From Nanobdellota archaeon (GTDB lineage Archaea; Nanobdellota; Nanobdellia; Woesearchaeales; JAUYGA01), in assembly GCA_030690755.1 (NCBI GenBank), contig JAUYGA010000018.1, positions 1-5,419 of the forward strand: a stretch of DNA of 5,419 bases, in the 5' to 3' direction. A program made the translations under genes and the position numbers. Shown here in pieces: positions 1 through 5,369 of this stretch (positions within the stretch are counted from its first letter, which is position 1; each line of letters starts with the position of its first letter). The notes under the pieces were generated by a model. It was not told the origin of the DNA and did not search any database. It worked only from the letters and a program-made list of their open reading frames with translations.

Positions 1-101
1 GCGCTGTTCCCAAAAGTAGTTACTTCTCGTTCCATAAAACCCAGCACTTCATCAGATAAGACCAGCTTATCTCGTTTTAATTCAATGCTTCTCATGGACA
101 T
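1..101 (-). CDS. DUF2080-family transposase-associated protein, N-terminal part (cut by window edge)
   Basis: The minus strand reads 33 codons plus two bases from an ATG at 101 (a second ATG at 95 is equally possible) to the left edge without a stop. The peptide begins MSMRSIELKRDKLVL and continues with SDEVLGFMEREVTTFGNSA. The ELK.DKLVL opening and the F.EREVT.FGNSA block are what I know from DUF2080, a small AbrB-like protein of roughly 50-70 residues that is annotated in archaea as transposon-encoded and normally sits beside a transposase gene. Its role is not established; a DNA-binding accessory role is an inference from the fold. The rest of the gene and any transposase would lie to the left of the window. 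It starts directly beside a damaged DUF2202 gene on the other strand, which suggests a mobile element inserted there. The family assignment is from motif memory over only 33 residues. Confidence 0.72.
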   Translation of the reverse strand, partial: MSMRSIELKRDKLVLSDEVLGFMEREVTTFGNS

Positions 102-103
102 CC
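1..103. mobile_element. Probable right-hand end of a transposon or insertion sequence
   Basis: The transposon-associated gene on the minus strand abuts the broken 5' part of a DUF2202 gene. The simplest reading is that the end of a mobile element lies somewhere between about 102 and 135. No terminal inverted repeat or target duplication can be confirmed, because the other end is outside the window. An imperfect palindrome centred on CCATGG (97-114) lies at the presumed junction. The end sequence does not resemble the terminal repeat of the small element at 1234-1400. Confidence 0.4.
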
Positions 104-136
104 ATGGATATCCCTAAGTATTTAAGCTTTTCGCTT

Positions 137-280
137 CTCAACAATATAGAACAATCATCATAGATTAATGTTCGAAGAACCCATACTGATGCTGTAAAGG
201 CATTACTGGGTGAGTATGGAATAATTGATCCTGTAATTTCTGATGAGAGAGGGAAGTTCGTTAATAAGGCACTGGGAGAG
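137..280 (+). pseudogene. Broken 5' remnant of the DUF2202 ferritin-like gene
   Basis: The frame of the downstream gene stays open leftwards to a TAG at 161-163. From 170 it reads VRRTHTDAVKALLGEYGIIDP and on through V.SDERGKFVNKALGE into the annotated open frame. This matches the conserved core of DUF2202, where a helix ending SEQ.H.DAVKALL.+YG..DP is typical. Left of the TAG the same frame gives LLNNIEQSS, which resembles the preceding F.NI..SE motif, as if a stretch of about 15 bases holding the stop were inserted between NNIEQS and RTHTDAV. The usual EEEKLARDVY helix and any signal peptide are missing. I infer a gene truncated by the neighbouring mobile element and further damaged by the stop. 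A short internal start (TTG 281) is the only way the rest could still be translated. Confidence 0.62.
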
Positions 281-1120
281 TTGTATGTATCTTTGGTTGA
301 GAAAGGGCAAACCTCTTTATTGGATGCATTAGTCGTAGGAGCAACTGTGGAAGATCTTGATATCAAGGACCTGAACAATCTTCTTAAGGAAACAACCAAT
401 CAGGATATCATATTAGTTTATGGAAATCTCGTAAAAGGTTCAAGAAACCATATGAGATCATTCAATAAGCAGATAACCCTCAACGGAGGGTCATATGATG
501 CGCAATATATCAGTCAGGCTGAAGCAGATGAGATTCTTAAAACTGAACAGGAAAGAGGAGCTATTTTAGACGATAACAGCAGTGTTATTTCTGGATTTCA
601 AAATCAGTTTAGGAGAATGCAGGGCCAGGCAGCAGGCGCTGGTCAAGGCGCAGGATTAGGCCAAGGAAGAGGTCTAGGACAAGGAACTTATTCTGGTTCA
701 AGAGGAAGAAGTTTTAGCATAAAACAGCAGGGAAATAGGATGATGATGGAATCCAATGGAAGAAATGCTGATTGTCCGCTTTGCGCAAATATCGAAAACC
801 AAGGCAATATGTTTAATGCAAGATTGTCTAATGGCAGGAATGCTGAGATAAAAATGATGCCAGATACTGCTGCAGAGACAGCATTGCAAAGATTAAGATT
901 GAGGAACTGCAATGAGAACTGCTCTATCGAACTTAAGGAAGTAGGTCAGGGACAGCAGACACGCGCTGCCTATGAGTTAAAGACTCAGAGAAACTCAAAA
1001 GTCTTGGGAATGTTTCCTGCAAAGATGAATGTCCAAGCGCAGGTTGATGCAGAAACAGGAGAACTTGTCAAGGTTAACAAACCATGGTGGGCATTCTTAG
1101 CGACTGAAGCAGAAGAATAA
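281..1120 (+). CDS. DUF2202 ferritin-like domain protein with Cys-containing C-terminal domain, 5'-truncated
   Basis: This open frame has 279 codons from a TTG start. There is no good ribosome site, and the frame is open back to 164, so this start is an artefact or a last resort. Residues 1-65 hold the second half of a DUF2202 domain: LV.KG..SLLDALVVGA, ED.DIKDL, then VY.NL.KGSRNHMRSF. The family is ferritin-like, predicted to form a helical bundle that binds metal through Glu and His; H57 in the SRNH motif is the visible candidate, and the ligands on the first helices are lost. Residues 114-143 are a low-complexity Gly/Gln/Arg linker. Residues 145-279 form a separate domain with CPLC (165-168) and C210...C214, ending in strands with VDAETGELVKV and KPWWAFLA. 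I believe I have seen this C-terminal pattern in other DPANN proteins, but I know of no function. The frame may be untranslated now, though its codons remain intact, implying recent damage. Confidence 0.7.
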   Translation: MYVSLVEKGQTSLLDALVVGATVEDLDIKDLNNLLKETTNQDIILVYGNLVKGSRNHMRSFNKQITLNGGSYDAQYISQAEADEILKTEQERGAILDDNSSVISGFQNQFRRMQGQAAGAGQGAGLGQGRGLGQGTYSGSRGRSFSIKQQGNRMMMESNGRNADCPLCANIENQGNMFNARLSNGRNAEIKMMPDTAAETALQRLRLRNCNENCSIELKEVGQGQQTRAAYELKTQRNSKVLGMFPAKMNVQAQVDAETGELVKVNKPWWAFLATEAEE

Positions 1121-1170
1121 ATCTGTTTTTTATTTTTTTATTATCTTCTTTGTTTTTTCTTATTTTTTTA
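1121..1170 (+). terminator. T-tract terminator after the DUF2202 gene
   Basis: Immediately after the TAA at 1118-1120 the plus strand carries runs of six T (1126-1131), seven T (1133-1139), six T (1153-1158) and seven T (1163-1169). Serial oligo-T tracts without a stable hairpin are the usual intrinsic terminator for archaeal RNA polymerase. Confidence 0.7.
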
Positions 1171-1224
1171 ATTGCTTTTATCCATTATTCATTTATTTTT
1201 ATGAATCCTTTTTAACTCTTCTTT

Positions 1225-1409
1225 TATCTTTTAGGGTGTGTCCCAAATCTCACATTCGTTCTGGTCAGCACCTGCAAAACTCTTATTGTTTTCTTTTATG
1301 TTTCGGTCAAGTCCCGCAGGGAGCAACCCCTTGACCTCCTTTTCAGTTTTATGTTAAGGAGTTTTGCCTGATGGTGCTGACCTACATTTGGGACACACCC
1401 TATCTTTTA
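1225..1409. mobile_element. MITE-like non-autonomous transposon with 9-base flanking repeat
   Basis: The core spans 1234-1400 (167 bases). Its ends are perfect 15-base inverted repeats, GGGTGTGTCCCAAAT at 1234-1248 and its complement at 1386-1400. The pairing extends two bases further to 1232/1402. The 9-base sequence TATCTTTTA occurs on each side (1225-1233 and 1401-1409), as expected for a target-site duplication, although the TA at the ends makes the exact border ambiguous (7 to 9 bases). Inside are more inverted repeats: GGTCAGCACC (1263-1272) with 1373-1382, GCAAAACTC (1274-1282) with 1359-1367, GGTCAAG (1305-1311) with 1330-1336, and a tip TCCC/GGGA (1312-1322). The whole unit can fold into one long interrupted hairpin. 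It has no credible open frame. The transposase family that would move it cannot be named from here. Confidence 0.8.
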
Positions 1410-1451
1410 TGATTTTATATTCTTAAACTTGTTTTTGTGTTTTAATTGAGT

Positions 1452-2024
1452 TTAATATATTTCAGAGTTCTTAAACGGAATCAATGCAAGCACAACGGCC
1501 TCGCTGTAATAAGTTGTTCTTGTAATAACATCACCAGTCAAAATGCCAACTGCGCCGTTGTTTTGTTTTGAGTTCCTGTGCCCAAACACAATATCATCAG
1601 CTTCTCCAAGCTCTTTTCCCTGCTCAATCAGCTCAACGATTTTTTTCGGAAGGAAAAATGTTCCTGTCCTGGCTTTACCTTCCAGTTTTCCCTGATTTTT
1701 ATTTGATTTGATGACAACCCAGGCAAATGCTTCCATTTCATGTTCTTTCTGCGCTTCAAATTCAGACTTGGCTTTCTCAATGCCTCCTTCAATTCCAACC
1801 CAAAAATCAGCGTTTTTGAAACTGGTTCTTGCATGTTCTGCCCTGTTGATTGCGCCATCCATTGTCTCCTGATTGCTTGTCGGCTGGTCTTTAACATTTG
1901 ACGGAACTGAAACAGATTCAAACTCGAAATGTTCGCCAGGAAACATCTTCTCAAAACCGATTTTGACAGCATTTATCTTCACAGGATTTTTTGAAGTGAT
2001 CATTACTTTTTTCATGATTGTCAT
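1452..2024 (-). CDS. yjjX: Inosine/xanthosine triphosphatase, YjjX/DUF84 (NTPase) family
   Basis: This 190-residue protein matches the non-canonical purine nucleotide phosphatase family typified by Escherichia coli YjjX (about 170-180 residues). Visible blocks are SKNPVKINAVKIGFEKMF (11-28), SVPSNVKDQPTSNQETM with GAINRAEHA (39-65), DFWVGIEGGIE (73-83), FAWVVI (100-105), RTGTFFLP (119-126), and the C-terminal NGAVGILT (156-163) and TRTTYYSEAVVLALIPF (168-184). The enzyme hydrolyses ITP and XTP to the diphosphate with Mg2+ in the cytosol, keeping deaminated purines out of nucleic acid. The Lys-Asn-Pro loop and the acidic Glu of the FWVGIEGG strand lie where the family has its active site. The ATG at 2024 has a TATA box about 25-36 bases upstream, so it fits a leaderless message; a second ATG three codons in (2015) is closer to typical family starts. 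Family assignment is firm. Substrate specificity is by homology. Confidence 0.92.
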   Translation of the reverse strand: MTIMKKVMITSKNPVKINAVKIGFEKMFPGEHFEFESVSVPSNVKDQPTSNQETMDGAINRAEHARTSFKNADFWVGIEGGIEKAKSEFEAQKEHEMEAFAWVVIKSNKNQGKLEGKARTGTFFLPKKIVELIEQGKELGEADDIVFGHRNSKQNNGAVGILTGDVITRTTYYSEAVVLALIPFKNSEIY

Positions 2025-2048
2025 TCAATGTTTAGGGATAAAAGAGTC

Positions 2049-2060
2049 TTTATAAAATTT
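2049..2060 (-). promoter_or_regulatory. TATA box of the yjjX-type gene
   Basis: Read on the minus strand this is AAATTTTATAAA, centred about 30 bases before the ATG at 2024. The spacing would put the transcription start at or within a few bases of the start codon. The box sits in the 51-base gap after the amidohydrolase gene, so the triphosphatase can be transcribed on its own. Confidence 0.6.
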
Positions 2061-2075
2061 TAGGTAGAAATACTT

Positions 2076-3449
2076 TCATTTAGCCAATTCATAAATTGTG
2101 TTTACTAGGACATTTGCTCCTTTTACCACATCTTCTGTTTTTGCAAATTCCATCTTGTTATGGCTTATTCCGGCTCTGCAGGGTATGAAGAGCATTCCGA
2201 CAGGAACATATGCGCCGTCAGATCTCATCTGCTGGGCAACAATTGCTGCATCATGGCCTGCTCCGCTAGACATGGGTTGATAGCTATAACTTAATCTGTC
2301 GCAACTGCATGCGATTATTTCTCTTATTTTTTCATCAAGATTTTCTGTAGGATTGTCTGAACTCATCGGCAATATTTCAATGTCCACCTTTTTTGATTTG
2401 GCGAGTCGTTTAATCAGTTTTTTCGCTTCGTTGACATATGCCTCTTTGAAATTCTGGTTGTTGCTTCTTATATCAAGACTGAAATAGCCAATGCCGCTGA
2501 CTTTAGTGATTGCATTATTGTAGATTCCATGTTGTTTGTTAAGTTCGTGATTTGAATTGATTTCTCCGATTGTTTGAACAAGGTCGTTTCCTAACTTCGC
2601 ATATTTGCGTCCTAATTTATCTATCTCTACTTGCATATAAGCAATTGCCAAATTGGCATCTTTTCTGTATTCTGTTCCCATAGGTGTTGCGCCGGAATGA
2701 TCAAATTCTCCTGCAACAGTTATGCGATATCTGTCATATCCTCTGATGCTTGTGATTATGCCTATGCTTATTTTGTCAGTTTCAAGTTTTCTTGCCTGTT
2801 CAATATGCAGCTCTATGTGAGCAAAAATATTATCTATATATTCTTGGTTTATTGTCGGTTTTTGTTCTCTGAAATAAGATGGATCAAAACCCTGCTCAGT
2901 AATTGCCTGCTCTAATGTCTTTCCCCTGAACTCATTTTTCAGTATGTCTCCTTTATCCCCTTTGAATGATTTTCCGAAAGCGCCTTTGCTTCCCTTGTAT
3001 GCTGCATTGAAAGTTGCTGATTCTTCCCCTCTCCATATGACTAACTCAATTGATTTACAGGTCATGATTCCTGAAGAATGGACTGCTTTAATCGCTTCAA
3101 GTCCTGCGACTATTCCTGCAGCGCCGTCATAATTGCCTCCCTCAGGAACAGTATCGATGTGAGAACCTACCTGGACAACTTTTTTATCATTTTTCCTGGC
3201 AGGTGTTCTTATGAATAAATTACCTATGCCATCATATCTCGCTGTCAGGCCTGCTGATTCTGCCTCATTTTTTATGTATTCAAAAGCTTGCGATTCTTCA
3301 TCAGACCAAGCAGCTCTAAGAAATCCATCATCTAGACTAGGTCCAAGATTGCCCATCTTCGCTAAACTATCAAAATGTTTTTGAACGTCTTTTTCTGATA
3401 CATTTAAAACTTTATCTGCATCAGTGTCTACATGATTTACTTTACCCAT
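2076..3449 (-). CDS. M20-family Zn-dependent amidohydrolase (hydantoinase/carbamoylase or allantoate amidohydrolase type)
   Basis: This 457-residue cytosolic enzyme belongs to the M20 peptidase group that removes carbamoyl or ureido groups (N-carbamoyl-L-amino acid hydrolase, allantoate amidohydrolase). The di-metal site is complete by motif: GSHIDTVPEGG (95-105, H97), NYDGAAG (106-112, D108), RGEES (140-144, E142/E143), ELHIEQ (213-218, H215) and AGISHNKMEF (426-435, H430). The dimerisation-domain motif EFDHSGATPMG is at 248-258, with H251 placed to reach the partner's active site, and SSGAGHDA lies at 394-401. Family members are usually 400-420 residues; the extra length includes about 20 N-terminal residues and an insertion near 160-205. 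The ATG at 3449 has only a weak GCGGTAG-like ribosome site, and the gene begins 58 bases after the membrane-protein gene, so co-transcription is plausible. Motifs do not decide between carbamoyl-amino acids, allantoate, ureidoglycolate and beta-ureidopropionate as substrate. Confidence 0.9.
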   Translation of the reverse strand: MGKVNHVDTDADKVLNVSEKDVQKHFDSLAKMGNLGPSLDDGFLRAAWSDEESQAFEYIKNEAESAGLTARYDGIGNLFIRTPARKNDKKVVQVGSHIDTVPEGGNYDGAAGIVAGLEAIKAVHSSGIMTCKSIELVIWRGEESATFNAAYKGSKGAFGKSFKGDKGDILKNEFRGKTLEQAITEQGFDPSYFREQKPTINQEYIDNIFAHIELHIEQARKLETDKISIGIITSIRGYDRYRITVAGEFDHSGATPMGTEYRKDANLAIAYMQVEIDKLGRKYAKLGNDLVQTIGEINSNHELNKQHGIYNNAITKVSGIGYFSLDIRSNNQNFKEAYVNEAKKLIKRLAKSKKVDIEILPMSSDNPTENLDEKIREIIACSCDRLSYSYQPMSSGAGHDAAIVAQQMRSDGAYVPVGMLFIPCRAGISHNKMEFAKTEDVVKGANVLVNTIYELAK

Positions 3450-3507
3450 TTTGTCTACCGCTTTTTATCTCTTTTTCAGATATCTCTTTAGTTAATGAAA
3501 GAATTCT

Positions 3508-4185
3508 TTAAAGGTTTTCGGTTTTGATGTTTTGCGCTGCAGAATATTTGGCTACGCCTGTGAATATTGCAGTTCCGCCTGCCAAATTTATGCCTACGGC
3601 GATGTTTCTTGGCATGCCTGCAGCTAGCAATCCGCTGATTATCGGAGCCTGGCTTGCATAAAGGGCGATTGCTGTCGGAAAACAGTCTTTGACAACTTTG
3701 CAGCTGTCGATGAGCGAATCTTTCAGCGAGTATTCTTTATTGCCTCTTGTCAAAGCAGCATATGCGATGATGTAAGAAAGCGCTCCTGAAATATAACTTC
3801 CAACAGAGCCGCCTATTATTGATGCAGTGTAATCATCAGCGCCGAACATCTTGAATAACCCGACGCCTGCATAAGTTCCAGGCACATTGATGGCTTCGCT
3901 TAATGCCAAAGCTTGCGAAGCGTTTTCGTTCAGCCTTTTTTCCAGATTTTCATGAGTGGATTTTTTTTGAATCAGTGATTTTGGCAATTCATAACATATG
4001 TCTTTAGCTACATAATAGATGCCTTTGGCTAAGAGAGATGGTTTTCTGATTACATCTAAGTAAAGTCTGCCTGTTGACAATGACTCTTTCTTTAGTGTGT
4101 TGAAGAAACTTTTTTTGTCATCTTTATTGCATTCATTACCGCAATCTTTTTCGATTATCGATTCTAAATCATCCATAAGAATCAT
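3508..4185 (-). CDS. Polytopic membrane protein of unknown function
   Basis: I do not recognise this 225-residue protein firmly. It has a charged, Cys-containing N-terminal region (C15, C19) and a basic segment rich in Lys up to about residue 90. Three glycine- and alanine-rich hydrophobic stretches follow, near 121-145, 168-190 and 194-213, which look like membrane helices. A loop of about 20 residues around 147-168 (NKEYSLKDSLIDSCKVVKDC) separates the first two. There is no signal peptide, so the N-terminal 90-120 residues are probably cytosolic. Start choice is open: ATG 4185 or ATG 4176 (second Met), both within leaderless distance of A/T-rich TATA-like sequence at 4201-4215. It is the first gene of a minus-strand run leading into the amidohydrolase. 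A transport or membrane-anchoring role in that run would be guesswork. Confidence 0.8.
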   Translation of the reverse strand: MILMDDLESIIEKDCGNECNKDDKKSFFNTLKKESLSTGRLYLDVIRKPSLLAKGIYYVAKDICYELPKSLIQKKSTHENLEKRLNENASQALALSEAINVPGTYAGVGLFKMFGADDYTASIIGGSVGSYISGALSYIIAYAALTRGNKEYSLKDSLIDSCKVVKDCFPTAIALYASQAPIISGLLAAGMPRNIAVGINLAGGTAIFTGVAKYSAAQNIKTENL

Positions 4186-4200
4186 GAAATATCAATCGGC

Positions 4201-4215
4201 ATTTAAATCTTTATG
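4201..4215 (-). promoter_or_regulatory. TATA-like element of the membrane-protein gene
   Basis: The minus strand reads CATAAAGATTTAAAT. Two overlapping TATA-like cores would place transcription starts near 4185 and near 4178, matching the two candidate ATG codons (4185 and 4176). It shares the 118-base divergent spacer with the promoter of the plus-strand gene at 4304. Confidence 0.45.
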
Positions 4216-4267
4216 ATTTTGCTACTAATTAGGGGTTAAATATCGGAAGGTTTTTATATTGTATGAA

Positions 4268-4280
4268 TTTTTATAATATA
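4268..4280 (+). promoter_or_regulatory. TATA box of the 111-aa gene
   Basis: The sequence TTTTTATAATATA is centred about 28 bases before the ATG at 4304, so the message would begin at the start codon. No Shine-Dalgarno sequence precedes this ATG, which agrees with a leaderless transcript. A second TATA-like run, TTTTTATATT, lies at 4251-4260 and would give a leader of roughly 20 bases. Confidence 0.6.
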
Positions 4281-4303
4281 AGATATCAATAAAGCTTGAA
4301 ACA

Positions 4304-4639
4304 ATGACATATCAAATATACGTGCTGACAACTCTTGAAAATAAAGAAATAAGCGACATACTGAAAGGCATGGGTTTTATTAAACCAAAAGATTCAGGTG
4401 GTTATTTTTATCATTCATTGGATGAGAACATTAATCTGGCCTTGACGCCGATTTCAGATGAATCGCATGAAAGTTTCAGGAAGTCAAAGAACATTTTGCA
4501 GATTGCGGATTTTTCTGGAAACGTCCCTTCTGAAACCTATATTGACTGCTATCGTAAAATAAAGGAAAAATTAACAGACATAAAATATTGCAACTGGGCA
4601 ACAGGAGAGATTGAAGAAGAACCTGAAGAACTTAGATGA
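4304..4639 (+). CDS. Small soluble protein of unknown function
   Basis: This 111-residue protein is not one I recognise. It starts with a hydrophobic strand-like segment (MTYQIYVLTT), followed by a short helix (EISDILKGMGF, 15-25), a Gly/aromatic hairpin (SGGYFYHSL, 31-39), another strand (INLALTPI, 43-50) and a region that may be helical (SETYIDCYRKIKEKLTDI, 76-93). The tail is strongly acidic (GEIEEEPEEL, 101-110). The pattern suggests a compact alpha/beta fold without membrane segments or cofactor motifs. Reality as a gene is supported by a well-placed TATA box, full-length coding character with no competing frame, and a hairpin just after the stop. It is monocistronic and converges on the minus-strand membrane-protein gene at 4696. 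Confidence 0.75.
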   Translation: MTYQIYVLTTLENKEISDILKGMGFIKPKDSGGYFYHSLDENINLALTPISDESHESFRKSKNILQIADFSGNVPSETYIDCYRKIKEKLTDIKYCNWATGEIEEEPEELR

Positions 4640-4666
4640 TTTCTTGAGTGATTATATCAATAAACA

Positions 4667-4693
4667 GATTTTATCAATAAAATCGTTTTATTT
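4667..4693. terminator. Hairpin between convergent genes, possible bidirectional terminator
   Basis: GATTTTAT (4667-4674) and ATAAAATC (4677-4684) are exact inverted repeats separated by two bases, followed by GTTTTATTT on the plus strand. It lies in the 56-base gap between the TGA at 4637-4639 and the stop of the minus-strand gene at 4696. The stem is AT-rich and weak, so the terminator call is tentative. Confidence 0.4.
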
Positions 4694-4695
4694 AA

Positions 4696-5229
4696 TCAAT
4701 ATTCCTTGACTTTAACAGCCATATCTTTTATTTTCTTGCGTATCGCTATCTCCTTGTTTATCGGCCACCATTCATACAAAAAGATGTTTATGGGCCTCCA
4801 CATCGCCACCCATCCTACAATCATAAGGCCTGTTGAAAGTATGCTGGAAAAAAATCCTGTCAGGTACAACGCTGATAATTCAGAAACGCTTAAACAAAAG
4901 ATTAAGAAAAGTATTCCAATCGCTAAAGATGTCCTTCCTTGCGCAAGCAACTCATTAAGCTTCTTTTTCATTACCTTGGCATTATAGTTAAAGTGATTTT
5001 TAATGGCAGATTCTATCTCTGCATCTGAAACTTTATGCCTTCTTTCCTTAGGCAGTAAAATTGTCAGTCTCATCTTTTGCTTTAATGGATATTCTTTAAC
5101 AGAATCAATGATGTATTGTTCTGCGTCATCGTCTAAATCTCTTTCCAAGAACGGAGCAGGGTCAAAACTGTTGAACAGCTGCCTTTCTTCCCTAAGCCTG
5201 AGATTGATATCGTGGATTTGGTCTGCCAT
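4696..5229 (-). CDS. Two-helix membrane protein of a conserved uncharacterised family
   Basis: This protein has 177 residues. The N-terminal half is soluble and charged, with the pattern HDI.LRLRE.RQLFNS.DP.PF.ERDLD.DAE.YI (5-40), which I recall from bacterial conserved hypothetical membrane proteins of similar length. A strand-like segment (MRLTILLP, 53-60) and a helix with many Lys (75-95) follow. Two hydrophobic helices are near 101-121 and 124-143, separated by a very short loop, so both ends are probably on the same (cytosolic) side. The C-terminal signature GWVAMWRPINIFLYEWWPI (139-157) is the most distinctive part and also matches my memory of the bacterial proteins. No enzymatic motif is visible. 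The gene is transcribed alone from a TATA box about 27 bases upstream of its ATG. Function is unknown; family membership is from memory and not checked. Confidence 0.82.
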   Translation of the reverse strand: MADQIHDINLRLREERQLFNSFDPAPFLERDLDDDAEQYIIDSVKEYPLKQKMRLTILLPKERRHKVSDAEIESAIKNHFNYNAKVMKKKLNELLAQGRTSLAIGILFLIFCLSVSELSALYLTGFFSSILSTGLMIVGWVAMWRPINIFLYEWWPINKEIAIRKKIKDMAVKVKEY

Positions 5230-5248
5230 TTTGTAATTATAGATTTTA

Positions 5249-5262
5249 AAGGTATATAAATG
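5249..5262 (-). promoter_or_regulatory. TATA box of the 177-aa membrane-protein gene
   Basis: The minus strand reads CATTTATATACC, centred about 27 bases before the ATG at 5229. The transcript would start at the ATG, again indicating a leaderless message. Confidence 0.6.
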
Positions 5263-5317
5263 TTTACAAAGAAATCAAAATATGTTGAGTACCGTAATTG
5301 GTTTACATTTTCTCAAG

Positions 5318-5326
5318 TTTATAAAG
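5318..5326 (+). promoter_or_regulatory. TATA box of the gene at the right edge
   Basis: TTTATAAAG on the plus strand would place transcription start near 5349, giving a leader of about 20 bases before the ATG at 5370. This leader contains a Shine-Dalgarno sequence, unlike the leaderless neighbours. Confidence 0.5.
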
Positions 5327-5358
5327 AGCAGTAACTTTTTTTTCAAATTCAAAGAATC

Positions 5359-5365
5359 GAGGTGG
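5359..5365 (+). promoter_or_regulatory. Shine-Dalgarno sequence of the gene at the right edge
   Basis: GAGGTGG lies 4-5 bases before the ATG at 5370 and complements the 3' end of archaeal 16S rRNA. It is the only strong ribosome site in the window and is the main reason for choosing this start. Confidence 0.65.
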
Positions 5366-5369
5366 TTTT

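Noticed and set aside
161..163. TAG read as pyrrolysine to keep the DUF2202 gene intact
   Set aside because: Even with readthrough the family's first helix is missing and the frame runs into sequence antisense to the transposon gene. There is no evidence of pyrrolysine genes here, so a broken gene is simpler.
82..399. Minus-strand open frame of 105 codons
   Set aside because: It runs antisense through the conserved DUF2202 sequence, its frame does not match the DUF2080 peptide, and the translation has no recognisable features.
1234..1400. Riboswitch or CRISPR repeat in the structured spacer
   Set aside because: There is only one unit with no repeat-spacer pattern, no gene follows it in a riboswitch-like arrangement, and terminal repeats with flanking direct repeats explain it better as a mobile element.
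1628..1972. Second minus-strand frame inside the triphosphatase gene
   Set aside because: It is a shifted-frame shadow; the overlapping frame has clear YjjX-family motifs end to end.
1873..2055. Plus-strand 60-codon frame over the start of the triphosphatase gene
   Set aside because: It is antisense to conserved coding sequence and covers the TATA box; no ribosome site or promoter of its own.
2631..3132. Plus-strand frames of 94 and 62 codons within the amidohydrolase gene
   Set aside because: Antisense shadows of metal-site-bearing coding sequence, with Cys- and Ser-rich translations typical of non-coding frames.
4706..5236. Plus-strand frames of 93 and 77 codons opposite the 177-aa gene
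   Set aside because: Antisense shadows; the minus-strand frame has a promoter, membrane helices and family motifs.
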